Of a stretch of 64,000 nucleotides of DNA, positions 50,835 through 61,285 are shown piece after piece; within the stretch, counting starts at the first letter, position 1; every line of letters begins with the position of its first letter. The position numbers and the translations under genes were made by a program. Source of the DNA: Chlorops oryzae (taxonomy: Eukaryota > Arthropoda > Insecta > Diptera > Chloropidae); NCBI GenBank assembly GCA_020466095.1, contig CM035808.1, positions 72,719,188 to 72,783,187 of the forward strand, read 5' to 3'. A model generated the notes under the pieces. The model was not told the origin of the DNA, made no database searches, and worked only from the letters and a program-made list of their open reading frames with translations.

Positions 50835-52560
50835 CAAGTTAATGTGTTATAATCAGGCAAGCGTGGCAATGAAATACCTGACACAGACACACATGTTTAA
50901 ATATTTTTTTAAACGCACCAAAAGAACAGGACCATTAATACCCGAATTCACTTAACTATTTCATGAATATTTAAATGAAATTTTATATTTTTTCGTTTCA
51001 CCTTTTCATTTAACAAATGTTTAACAAATATTTAAAGCACCTCATTAGTAGATTTAAATATTTGTGAGTGCGATATGAAAACAGCTTTTTGTATATTTAT
51101 GTACAGCTATATAAGTACAACTATATACGTACAGCTAATACATACAGCTGATTTTTTCTCAAAAGTATTTATATTTGCAGGCGCTGCCATTTTTTGAAAC
51201 TGTCCAAATCAAAGTTTTGATGAAAGCCAAAAAAAAGATAAACAACTTTTTAAAATATTTGTTGTATTTAAAATTAAAAATTAATTAAACATTCATTAAA
51301 TAGTTTGATGAATTCGGAGGTAAAAAGAATATTCTTGGTGTTTTTAAAGCAATAACCGGCCCTATGTACCGACTTTTGTTCAATTTTTTCCACGAAAATC
51401 TCCCCTTTACTACACCAAATTTTTCGAATTTTTTGAATTCTAATCGAAGGCTTAAATATATGGGGCTGTTATGTAAACCGACAACTGTCAGATCCATATT
51501 TGAAATCAACACATTTTTCGTTTTGGGGTTATAGAATCAGACTTTCGGTTTTTCAACTGTTTTCATTTTCGAAATCAGATTTGCATTCTTTTTAGGTGTT
51601 ACAGAAACAGATTTATTGATTTTATTGTCTGATTTAAACCGAGCAGCTTTAAGTTGACAGAATTGGTAGGCAGATTGTGTGAGGACTTTTTTCCGGCTCG
51701 TTTTTTTAGTAGAAATAAAAATAAATACTTTATTTTAATATATTTTCTTAATTGCTTGGGTATTTAATGTTTTTGACTAAAGGGAACGCATAAAAATGCG
51801 ACTCAGGCTTCTATACTAGTTGATGTTATGGAAAACCACCCGGGCATGGCCAAGGAGCTTACTTAACGGGACAAACCAGACCCACCCAAAAAAGACGTAA
51901 TCATCCACCCGATTCTGTAGTTCATTTCTTTTTTCAAGCTTCTCAACAGTTTGGCTGCCACCAATAAAGGTGACGCACTAAGGACGCATATCGATTCGTT
52001 GTGATACCACGGAAATGGGAAATCAAAAATTAAAAAAAAAAAAAACTAATTGGGAGTTGAACGATTGACCTAGTTTTTAACACATATTGTAGTTTTTGTT
52101 TTTTTTTTTTCTTTATAGCATTTTGAAGTGTTAGGTTTTCTGTCTTCGAAAATCGATTTTCCTATCTTCGAAAAAAGCAAAACTGTGTCTATTTCATAAC
52201 ACCATTTCAAACAGATATTGATTTCAACTCTTATTCTGATTCAATTCTGTGTCAGTTGTCATAACAGCCCGGATATGCTCCAAATCTAAGCTTCATTCAA
52301 ATATTTCGAAAAAAGTCCGATTTTGGGGCAGTTTTTTGTGATTTTTTACAGACCCTAGTACCCTTAATAATGGTCCGATCGGGTCCATTCTCGAACCTCC
52401 TTTTACTAATGACCCCGTGAGTACGCATACCAAAAGATAGCTCAATTCATTCGAAAAGAAAACTGTTTACAGACAGATGGACAGACAGATAGGCATAACG
52501 AAATCGAATCTCCGGGCGATGCTGATCATAACTATATATATTTCGTTCGTTTGAATATGG
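50835..52560 (-). repeat. Dispersed repeat, reverse copy with an insert
   Basis: Reverse-strand copy of the 6170-7065 repeat. 52290-52560 matches the left part (GATCAGCATCGCC, the GTCTGTCTGTCC stretch, GGGTACTAGGGTCTG, AATCGGACTTTTTTCG) and 50835-50950 matches the right end (GTGTGTCTGTGTCAGGTAT and CGCTTGCCTG). Between them ~1.3 kb replaces ~150 bp of the other copy, part of it an independent TIR element. Confidence 0.6.
51463..52271. mobile_element. Possible ~0.8-kb MITE inside the reverse repeat
   Basis: Inverted ends: GGGGCTGTTATGTAAACCGACAACTG (first 20 as GGGGCTGTTATGTAAACCGA) at 51462 and, inverted, CAGTTGTCATAACAGCCC at ~52253-52270. Beyond these the arms match loosely for ~100 bp. 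The target duplication is not clear and there is no coding frame. Confidence 0.45.
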
Positions 52561-52726
52561 CTGTGTAAACGTCTACGCTGTGCGCGCTCTGTGGTCAAGG
52601 TGAAGCTGATCTGCAATGCAAGATCTTTGCTCACTTTTAAACGACTGTGGTTGGCAATTGTGGTCAAATAATTAGATAACCAAATCTTCTTATCAGGTCA
52701 AACGGATATGTGTGAGTCATAGTTAA

Positions 52727-52736
52727 GTATAAAACG
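52727..52736 (+). promoter_or_regulatory. TATA box for the small plus-strand ORFs
   Basis: GTATAAAACG, with ATCAATTCAGAA right after it, ~100 bp upstream of the ATG at 52833. A poly(A) signal (CAATAAAATAAA) follows the second ORF at ~53321, so 52727-53330 looks like one compact transcription unit. Confidence 0.45.
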
Positions 52737-52832
52737 GATCAATTCAGAAAATTTTTTGTCGCTGAGCAGAACAGAGCTCTTCTTCTCAAGCTAATAATAA
52801 ATAAATAATTTTGTGAAAATTTTTTTAAGAAA

Positions 52833-52982
52833 ATGAAGGGACGCAAAATTATGGCAACAGTACCAACAGGATCAGCAGCACCCACAAGAGCGGTACCAGC
52901 AGCAGAATCAATAGCATCAACAGGACCTGCACCATCAGTCAACCAAGACATTGGATCTATTGCCTTTAGAAAAGGAAATTAA
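52833..52982 (+). CDS. 49-residue Ala/Pro-rich ORF
   Basis: ATG 52833 to TAA 52980. It begins MKGRKIMATVPTGSAAP and is rich in Ala, Pro, Ser and Thr. No family recognised. It lies 17 bp before the next ORF and downstream of the TATA box, so the two may share one transcript. Confidence 0.3.
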   Translation: MKGRKIMATVPTGSAAPTRAVPAAESIASTGPAPSVNQDIGSIAFRKGN

Positions 52983-52999
52983 ATAAACCTTTTTTATCA

Positions 53000-53325
53000 A
53001 TGACGAAGATGACATTTAATAAAACCTTCATGGTGGAGCTGGTAAAAAGGACGAAAACGAAATATGGACCAAAGGTAGTTTTTGAGCTGGCTGAAGCACA
53101 ATTGGTGCTTCCACCTCGATATAATGATCTGAAGGACATAGAGATAGCAAATATAAATAGCTATCCATATATTATAAGGAAGTGCGGTGATGAGAGCAGC
53201 CCAATGCTTGAGCTGATTAAAGAGGACAAAATTGCAGAAGAATAAGAAGAAGAACAAAGAAGGATTTCACTTTCTCAACCATTTACGATTCCAGATGATT
53301 TGAGACAATTATTAGATTTTCAATA
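53000..53325 (+). pseudogene. Small ORF of unknown function, one stop
   Basis: ATG 53000 gives 81 residues (MTKMTFNKTFMVELVKRT, VVFELAEAQLVLPPRYNDL, NINSYPYIIRKC) to TAA 53243. The same frame is open for another 26 codons (SLSQPFTIPDDLRQLLDF) up to TAA at 53323, overlapping a poly(A) signal, so an original ~108-residue protein is likely. Not recognised. Confidence 0.35.
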
Positions 53326-54349
53326 AAATAAAAATTTTTTTTAAATATATCTTTAAATTTTTTTATTAAATATAATTTTTTGTTTCTTAAAATAAATTGT
53401 CTGAAAAGAAAAGAAAAAAGGAAAAAGAAAAATTAAATAAATACAAGAAGAAGAAAACCAAAAAATTGTGTCTACTCACTTTAATATACAAGATGAATAT
53501 CACAATCGTGATCACCCAAACATATCTGCAGCAATTCATTACTGCATCACATAAAAAACAGACTACTTTGAAGTGCCTGCAGTCCCGGTATCCTGATGTA
53601 CTCGCCATTCAGCTCCAGTGTGCTCCCATCCTCCAAATGCAGGACAAGTTTAATACTTGTCCTGGCATTTAATTTAAGCGACCATCCACGAATCCGGGTT
53701 AATCCTTACTTTAATGAAGTAGGATATTGAATTCCAAATAAATTTAACGTTTTAATTCAATCCATCTTTCGCTATGATTTCAGAAAACGAAAACCTTTTC
53801 CTTTTATACTCGTTTGAACTGAGAAAAAACCTCAAAAAATGTTTAAATCAACATGCCCCCGTGGGAAAAAAGTTTGACCACAATCAATACACACACACAC
53901 ACTATAGAATATTCTAGATTAGCAAGCATCTTCAAACAAGTTCTTAAAACCTAATTTCGACTAACTGATAAGAGTCTGTATCCAACCAACCATCCTACTA
54001 ACCTTGAAAAACAAACAATTTGGTTGACGCACTGAGACCTTTTAAGAGTTTATTACGCAACTGATAAGGACACACCACAGCTGACTTTGAAGAAAGCGTG
54101 GGAATTCTAGATTACCGCATAAAAACAATTGGTTTGCCTACATAGAGCTACCACAAGATTAATTACGAAACTGATAAGGGAGCGCTACAACTGACCTTGA
54201 AGAAACCGCGAGAAATTTTAAGACTGAAATTATTTTTTTATCATACGAAAAGTATAGAATAAAACAAAAACAATAACAAAAGTGAAATGTGTGCATATAA
54301 GTTTTATTTTTAAACATTTTTTTTGTAGAGGGTGTACAGAATATTAAAT
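53326..54349. other. No firm gene; possible short minus fragment
   Basis: Mostly AT-rich. On the minus strand 53700-53547 reads RGWSLKLNARTSIKLVLHL and ELNGEYIRIPGLQAL without a stop until 53549, which looks coding but is too short to assign. Confidence 0.3.
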
Positions 54350-54850
54350 TTATACACTAGTCCACGATATCGATGATGGCCATGTGGACATTGTTGATTG
54401 ATCATTTATATATTTTGTTAAAGCAATAGAGTTTCTTAGTGCACAGCCATATTTCTTATTTTTTCTACTCTTCTCCTTAGAATGATAATAACATTTTACT
54501 TCTGCATCAAAATTGTATGAACGATTTATTTCTTTCAACGAATGAGTACAATCAATTTCTTTAATTCCAGAAATAAGACAATCCTGTAGCAGTTCCTTCG
54601 CCCACAATGCTTTTTCCTCGCCTTTAACATAGATTTGATAGCCCTTGAGAAGAAATTTGAGATAATTTTTCACTTCACCTAAAGTAAAGACACCAGAGTC
54701 CCAATCCAGCATATGATAATAGTTTTGTAGCCAAAAAACAGATTTATTTTCATTATCATTTAATAACCGAAAACTAAATGGTGATTTTATAAGAAAATGA
54801 ACATATTTCTTTTCGCTGAAACAAAAAGCTACTTCCTTGACAATAAACTG
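54350..54850 (-). pseudogene. Unassigned element protein, decayed
   Basis: Minus-strand frame from about 54850 to 54350, with no stop seen between 54840 and 54350. It reads FIVKEVAFCFSEK, FWLQNYYHMLDWDSGVFTL, GYQIYVKGEEKALWAKELL and a Cys/His-rich tail. The arrangement IVKEVAF ... LxWxxG ... IYVKGxEK ... W is one I recall from uncharacterised proteins in arthropod genomes encoded near virus-like or Polinton-like genes. Function unknown. The missing ATG and short length suggest a fragment. Confidence 0.4.
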
Positions 54851-55009
54851 GTTATTTAGGCTTTGAAATCCTTGACAATCGAAAAAATTTTAACATGGTT
54901 TAAAATATCTCTGCTTGATGTTTTAAACAACGACGACGATGATGACACCGATCCTTTTCATTCAAAGTCTAAGAATGAACTAAATAATCATCTATGTAAA
55001 TTTATGATT

Positions 55010-56201
55010 TATATTACATATGCTTTACAATGCCACATGTCGTTGGTTTATAGGAAAAAAGTCGATCGTGTATTAGAACACAGTATGCAGAAGTGTTTAC
55101 TTTAACGTTTTCGCTTGTTTTAAACACTATACGAATATCAAGAGCACCAGTCTTAATACGTTCATTTTGATGCTATGTATCAATGACGATTATTGGATTA
55201 TTCTTAAAGCTCTCTCGCGATAAAAGTGGCTGTGGATCAATCATGTAGTAGCTCTGTTGAAATCTTGTATACATACCATATAGGAGAGCATATCGATCGC
55301 GAGACAAATTTAAATTCAAATCATCATAAGGATATGTCTCAGAGTTAAGTTGTACCTTTAAGTCAGTCAAATTGCAAGCAGTAAGTTTTTCATCATTCTC
55401 AAATGCAACAAGAATAAAGCGAGGGCGCTCAATTTGTGTTCCAACTTTTATATTCCATGTATGATTTTGACCTTGTAGAAGCCCTGGATAAAGATGCGAT
55501 TCCCATATTCAAAATGCAATGGGTAGAGGTTTCTCATCTTTGATAGTGGTATGGATTTTTAGTTTTGCTTCATCGGATAGCTGAATGTGTGGAACTTTTC
55601 ATGATACATTCTGCAACTGTAAGTTGATTGCCTGAGTCTTTTCAACCGCATCTGTGGTAAACAAAGACTTACTATCCGATCTAGAGCGCAAAAAGATAAG
55701 CTCATGTTTGGAATTTATTATTATTTTATTAAAGTCTTCGGCAAAACCCATAAGCATTTTAAGTGGGACACAAAAATTGAAATGTTCACTAGCTGGTTGA
55801 ATTTTTTCCTCTAGCGTCCAACCAGCGTTTTCCACCATTGTGCTGGCATAAGGGTTAAGAGACACAAGATTTTTAATTTTAGTGGTTTGACCTAAGCATC
55901 GTGTTTGATCAAATTCAATGCCATTCAACTCATAACGTATTTCCTCGAATAAATGTGCAACAACATTATTTCGAAATTTAACTCCGTTTGGTACTGCTCT
56001 CGCTTCTCCAATTGTAATAAAGCCTTCAATGTACAAAAAGCTTTCATGGGGCAGAATGTAAACATCTTGATTTTGAATTGCAATACGTATTTCATCATTG
56101 TTACCAAAAGATTGTAAATATGGTTGATATGTATGATATTCCGTCTTTGTAATGGCATCATAGAAGACAGGCTGTTCTTTAATTTTCAATATATCAATCA
56201 T
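55010..56201 (-). pseudogene. Capsid-like protein of a Polinton/virus-like element
   Basis: Minus-strand gene from ATG 56201 (MIDILKIKEQPVFYDAI). The first 200 residues are open and include TEYHTYQPYLQSFGNNDEIR, DVYILPHESFLYIEG, LFEEIRYELNGIEFD and LKMLMGFAEDFNKIIINSK. The same frame continues after a TGA (~55599, Trp expected) with VPHIQLSDEAK, another stop, WNIKVGTQIERPRFILVAF, then LTDLKVQLNSETYPYDDLN and RYALLYGMYTRFQQSYY, another stop, and TSAYCVLIHDRLFSY. About 390 codons in all. The pattern fits a conserved arthropod family that I associate, from memory only, with double jelly-roll capsid proteins of Polinton-like elements. At least three nonsense codons make this copy inactive. Confidence 0.5.
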
Positions 56202-56304
56202 TTTGAATTGTTTTATTAGTCTCCAATATATATCCTGTTCATATCTACATAAATATATATATATTCACATATTTGTAGCTTTAAGTCTTTGAACTCAGCT
56301 TAAC

Positions 56305-56450
56305 GCTGTGTGTCGCATACAGCTGAAACTGAAAACTGAAACTGAATTCCATACAACAGCGACTGAAAAAAACTGTGACTGACTTGTTTCAGTCGCTGTT
56401 GTATGGAATTCAGTTTCAGTTTTCAGTTTCAGCTGTATGCGACACCCAGC
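56305..56450. repeat. Foldback hairpin
   Basis: Arms 56305-56368 and 56387-56450 are reverse complements (one mismatch noticed, near the outer ends) around an 18-bp spacer. The arms are built of CTGAAACTGAAAACTGAAACTG-like words (as CTGAAACTGAAAACTGAAAC). It lies between the capsid-like gene and BEL/Pao 2. Confidence 0.88.
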
Positions 56451-56768
56451 CTTTACGTAAATAAAATAAAAAAGCAAAACTGAATGTCGATCATTAGCTT
56501 TGAATTATGCTGACAGTACAAAATTTCATATTTCTCTTTTTGTCGTAGCTCCAAATTCCACCAAAATCAAATATATGAAAGTATTAATAAGCATTTCCCA
56601 ATCAATAAATTTCAAATTCCAATTGTGCCAAATTAGCTTAATATTTGTATAAAAACAATGTAATATGAAAATAAACTTACTCTTTCAATAGCAATCAATC
56701 TGTGAACATTTATTGAAAAGAGACTGACTCGGTTAAAGTGCCGATTGTCAAACAAACAACAGAATATC

Positions 56769-56940
56769 GGCAATTCAGTTTAAGTGCTGTTATTGCCATT
56801 CATCAAGCAGCGCAAAGAAGCGTTCTGCTAAACTTATATGCGATTCAGTTTAAGTGCTGTTATCGCTATTCCTAAAGCAATTCAGTTTATGAGCTGTTAT
56901 TGCTATTCCTCAAGCAGTGCAAAGGAGCATTTGCTAAACA
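56769..56940 (+). repeat. Tandem repeat at the LTR end of BEL/Pao 2
   Basis: Three copies of a unit beginning ATTCAGTTTAAGTGCTGTTA (56774, 56844 and 56881). The first and third extend to GCTAAAC(T/A)TAT (~70 bp); the middle one is ~37 bp. The last copy forms the LTR end. Confidence 0.75.
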
Positions 56941-57119
56941 TATTGGTGACCCCAAGTCTTGTATTTGACACGAGACTTCATCGCAACACGCAAATTGTAA
57001 TTCCGGTAGCAACACGGAGGAACAACCAACCCTTGGAAAGGAACATCAGCTATCTCACTCAAGTCGACGTGGACTAGAGGACACCATTGAATTCAACTTG
57101 CACATTTCGAAACAACGCA

Positions 57120-60100
57120 ATGGATGCGTTTAATCAACTTATAGAAAAACAGAAGGCAACCGGTACTAACATTGAAGCTATTACCAGAAACTTCAAGAAA
57201 GATTCAGCCGGAAGAAAAGATACCAATTACTTCAGGGAACGCCTAAGACGGTTAGACGAAGAATGGTCTAAATTCGAAACAATAGACAACCAAATACTAT
57301 TGTTGGAAAATCCACCGTTAAACCACGAATACTTCACCAGAGATTACTACAGCTCAATACTAAACATAGTGCAGCAATAGACTGAAGTATTCAAGGCAGC
57401 CATCCAGAAAGAAACACTAATGGAGAGTGACGGGAAAGCTCAGCAACAAAACTCAACAAATCAGCAGGACCAATCAGTGGGTGAAGTACAACAAGTAGTT
57501 CTCGGTGAAATTATTAAGCTTCTCCGCAGACAAAAAGTAAAAATGTCATCGCTAACACGTTTACTGAAAGAAAATTTTTCAAAGGAAGACATCCTAATCG
57601 CCAAAAAAGTATGGGAAAATGCTGAAAATATTCATTTTCAATTATACGAAATGTATGATGACCCAGCCACACAAGGTTACAACACAGATGAGTTTTTATG
57701 GTTAGAAAATATGGTGAGAAACATGTTGAAAACTGTTAACATCGGCTCAGCAGTACAAGTAAGCTCAAAAGAAGTAAGGTCTCAGGAATCAATTCCAATG
57801 CCAAAACTAACGATCCTGAAATTTGATGGTAACCACATCAAATGGCAAAAATTTCACGATTTATTCACCTCACTGATAGTGCTCCAACCAATGCCAAAGG
57901 TTCAGAAAATTTGGTACCTCAAAACACACTTGGTGGGGGAGGCTTCGAATCTAATAAAGCACTTTGCGGCCACTGGAGAAAACTTTGATGCAGCATGGGC
58001 AATGGTGGTAGATCGATACAACAACAAAAGAATACTTGTCGGAAAATTAATTCAAGAATTGGTCGACACCCCAACAAAGGCATCCAGCGACCATCTTAAG
58101 GAGCTACATGACAGAACACAAGAATGTCTATTAGCACTTAAAAATCTGAAGATCGACACCTCAACCTGGGACCCTTTACTACTACATGTGCTATTACAAA
58201 AATTAGATCACGCAACACGCCTTCGATATGAGCAATGTCTTTCAAATCCAAGAGAAGTTCCGACAATAGAAGATTTCTTACAATTTCTGGAAAGGCATTT
58301 CCAATCATTGGAGGCAATAGGTGAAAAAGACAGATCAGGAAATTCAAAGGCAAAGGTTTGCACATCCGTGACTTCAGTTGATAGTTCGTGTGCAGTTTGT
58401 AAAAATGGGAAGCATCCATTGTTTTCATGCAAAACATTCTTGCAGTTAACACCATCAGAACGACTGCAGTTTGTTCAGAAGAATAAACTGTGCTGCAACT
58501 GCATGAAAGCTGGACACCGCACAAAAAGCTGCACTTCAAGAAGTTGCATGAAATGCAACAAAAAACACAACACGCTGCTTCATCTGGAAAATGCAGCACA
58601 GAACACGAATAAATCAGGAACGGAATCAAGCAGGCCGGAAAAACAGACAGAAATCAATTCATCAGCTGTCGAGGAAGCAACACAAAATGCTACAGAAGCA
58701 ACGTCACTGACCACATCAAAACATTCTGCAGCAAACAATTACGTTTTTCTCAGCACTGCAATGATAATCGTTCGAGCTAAAGGCGCTGAAGTCAAATGTC
58801 GAGCAATTCTCGACTCTGGCTCACAACTCAATTTTATCACAGAACGGCTGATCAAACATCTTGGGATTACTGCAAAAGCCACTTCAATATCAATCAACGG
58901 AATTGGGTCAAGTAAAGCAAAGGTTCAGCACAGAGTTAATGTGGCAATCCATTCTAGAATCAACAAGTTCAATACAAGGCTAGAAGCGGCAGTATTGCCA
59001 CACATAATCTCACCGCAACCATCACAACCTTTGGACATCAAAGATTGGCCGATCCCCAAAAACATCGAATTGGCAGATCCAGCATTTAATCGCCCTGATA
59101 AAATTGGTGTTTTATTAGGTGCCGAATTTTATCATCAACTCTTGTCAATTGGTCAGATCAAATTAGCACACGGCCTTCCAACTCTACAAAATACGGTATT
59201 CGGATGGATCATAGGAGGAAAAGTGGAAAACGCACTCTTATCAACAGCAACATGCGGCATATGTATCGATGAAAACATCAGTTTAGAAGACGCCATTGGC
59301 AGACTATGGGAATTAGAAGATGTGACAGCCACCCAAAAACCTCTTTCAATTCCAGAAAAACAATGTGAAGCGCACCTTGTTCATAACCATACGGTGAATG
59401 AAGATAGGAGGTACGTTGTAAGACTGCCATTTTGTGAAAACCCTGATGCATTAGGCGAATCTCATGGAATAGCCTTCAACCGTTTTCTATCTCTGGAGCG
59501 TCGACTGAAGAAAAATCCCAAAATCAAGAGCCAGTACGTAAGTTTCATGGAACAATACGAAGCATTGGGACACATGACTCAAATCGACGTCACCTCACTA
59601 ACTGATCCGAAATATTTCATCCCTCATCACTGCATCCTGAGACCAGAAAGCCTGTCTCTGAATGACTTAATGCACATTGGGCCCACGGTGCAAAGCGAGC
59701 TGTTCTCCATCTTACTCCGTTTTCGTATGCCTCGTTTCGTTTTCACCACAGATGTAAAAAAAATGTATCGGCAGATGCTGATACACCCTGAAGATAGAAA
59801 AATCCAACTAATCATCTGGAGAAACGACCCCGTTCAGCCAATAAAATACTACCAGCTGAATACGATCACGTATGGAACCAAAGCAGCACCTTATCTAGCA
59901 ACAAAATGTTTAGAAAAAATAGCCAAGGAGCACATGACGCAGTATCCTTATGGAGCTCAATTTCTTCTTAACACTTTTTACGTGGATGATGGGATCGGAG
60001 GAGCAGACAGTTTGAACACAGCACTCACGATTCAACGAGAGCTACAACATATTTTAAATAAACATGGTCTTAATCTTCAAAAATGGAGGGCAAATCATGA

Positions 60101-60857
60101 ACAATTATTGCGAAACGAAGCAACAGAGGAAGACGAAGTTAATATTGATTTTACCAACAGCATGGGTGAAACAACTAAAACATTGGGCTTAACATGGATG
60201 CCTGGGTGCGACAAATTCTGTGTCAAGGTTAATCTTACAGACACCAACCACATTACCAAGAGAACAGTAAGCTCAGATTTGGCGAGATTGTTTGACCCCT
60301 TAGGAGTATTGGGCCCAATCGTTGTCACGGCGAAAATACTGATACAAGAATTATGGAAATTGAAACTGGACTGGGATGAAGCATTACCTGCAGAATCACA
60401 TACAAGATGGATGATCTTTCGACAAGAACTGGAATCTATCAATAACATGAAGTTCCCGCGGCACGTATACGATGGACAAGTCCCTCTTAAAATACAAGTG
60501 CACGGCTTTGCAGACGCATCAGAAAAGGCAAACGGAGCAGCTATACATATAAGATCGATATATAAGGAAGGACTCATAAAAGTAAGATTACTGTGCGCGA
60601 AATCACGAGTGGCACCATTAAAAAGGCAAACACTCCCACGCCTCGAACTATGTGCGGCACTATTGTGCGCTCAACTGACAGTGCGGGTAATGAACGATTT
60701 GAACCTCGATAACACAACAGCACATTTGTGGATAGATTCGGCGATTGTTTTAGCTTGGATCAATTCCCAATCATCATCATATCATACCTTTGTGGCCAAT
60801 CGAGTATCTAACATACAAGAATTAACAATACCACAACAATGGCGACACATCGACTGA
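57120..60857 (+). pseudogene. BEL/Pao gag-pol polyprotein
   Basis: One frame of ~1,245 codons from ATG 57120 (MDAFNQLIEKQK), broken only by TAG at 57378 (codon 87); a start at 57420 gives 1,145 residues. Capsid (DUF1759: LTILKFDGNHIKWQKFHDLF, WAMVVDRYNNKRILV), zinc knuckles (CAVCKNGKHPLFSC, CCNCMKAGHRTKSC, CMKCNKKHNTLLH), protease (AILDSGSQLNFITE, ~58806) with FGWIIGG. RT: FVFTTDVKKMYRQM (motif A), ITYGTKAAPY (motif B), FYVDDGIGG (~59977). Then RLFDPLGVLGP (peptidase-A17-like region) and an RNase H-like domain (VHGFADASEKANGAA, LPRLELCAALL, LWIDSAIVLAWI). RT lacks ~20 residues between ILRPES and LSLNDLMHIGP, where TTKLRVVFDAS-type sequence belongs. It ends QQWRHID at TGA 60855. Confidence 0.87.
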
Positions 60858-61260
60858 AAGGAGAAGCCTGCAGACATTCTGTCAAGAGGAATATCTCCTT
60901 AAAAATTAGCAGGATGCAATCTCTGGTTTTATGGACCCTTGTTTCTGCACGGAAATAAGGAACTCTGGTTCCAACCAAAGCAAAATCTCAACGCAATAAT
61001 TAAAAACATTGCACAAATGGAGCAAAAGAAGATAGTCTCAATTCCAGTAACAACGTCTGCTGAGGACTTATCAAACATCATTTACATCATCAATCATCGA
61101 GGATCGTTTCACACCCTTCAAAGGATTATAGGATATGGAATAAGATTCATCAACCGCATCAATAAGTTAAAACAAGCAATTTTTTTTTTTTTTTTGCACG
61201 TATTTTTATTATTGCATCCTCAAAAAACTTATGAACTAACAATAAGTGAAAAATCTTAAT
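60858..61260 (+). pseudogene. Post-RNase H remnant of BEL/Pao 2
   Basis: In frame after TGA: KEKPADILSRG, stop, then GCNLWFYGPLFLHG and KQNLNAIIKNIAQ, and INHRGSFHTLQRIIGYGIRFI, the usual linker between RNase H and integrase. It ends in a T-run at ~61180 without any integrase motif. Confidence 0.65.
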
Positions 61261-61285
61261 ACCAGAATATATATTTATATACATA

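Larger units (their letters stand above)
56500..61260 (+). mobile_element. BEL/Pao element 2, 3'-truncated
   Basis: 5' LTR ending GCTAAACA at 56940, primer site TGGTGACCCC from 56944, and a gag-pol frame from 57120. Sequence stays BEL-like to ~61150, then a T-run and AT-rich DNA precede mariner copy 3. Integrase and the 3' LTR are absent. The 5' LTR start was not located; 56500 is a rough left bound. Confidence 0.8.

Noticed and set aside
54863..55105. Plus-strand 80-codon ORF with a DDDDD run
   Set aside because: It overlaps the end of the capsid-like gene, antisense; the acidic run is a short microsatellite (GACGACGATGATGAC).
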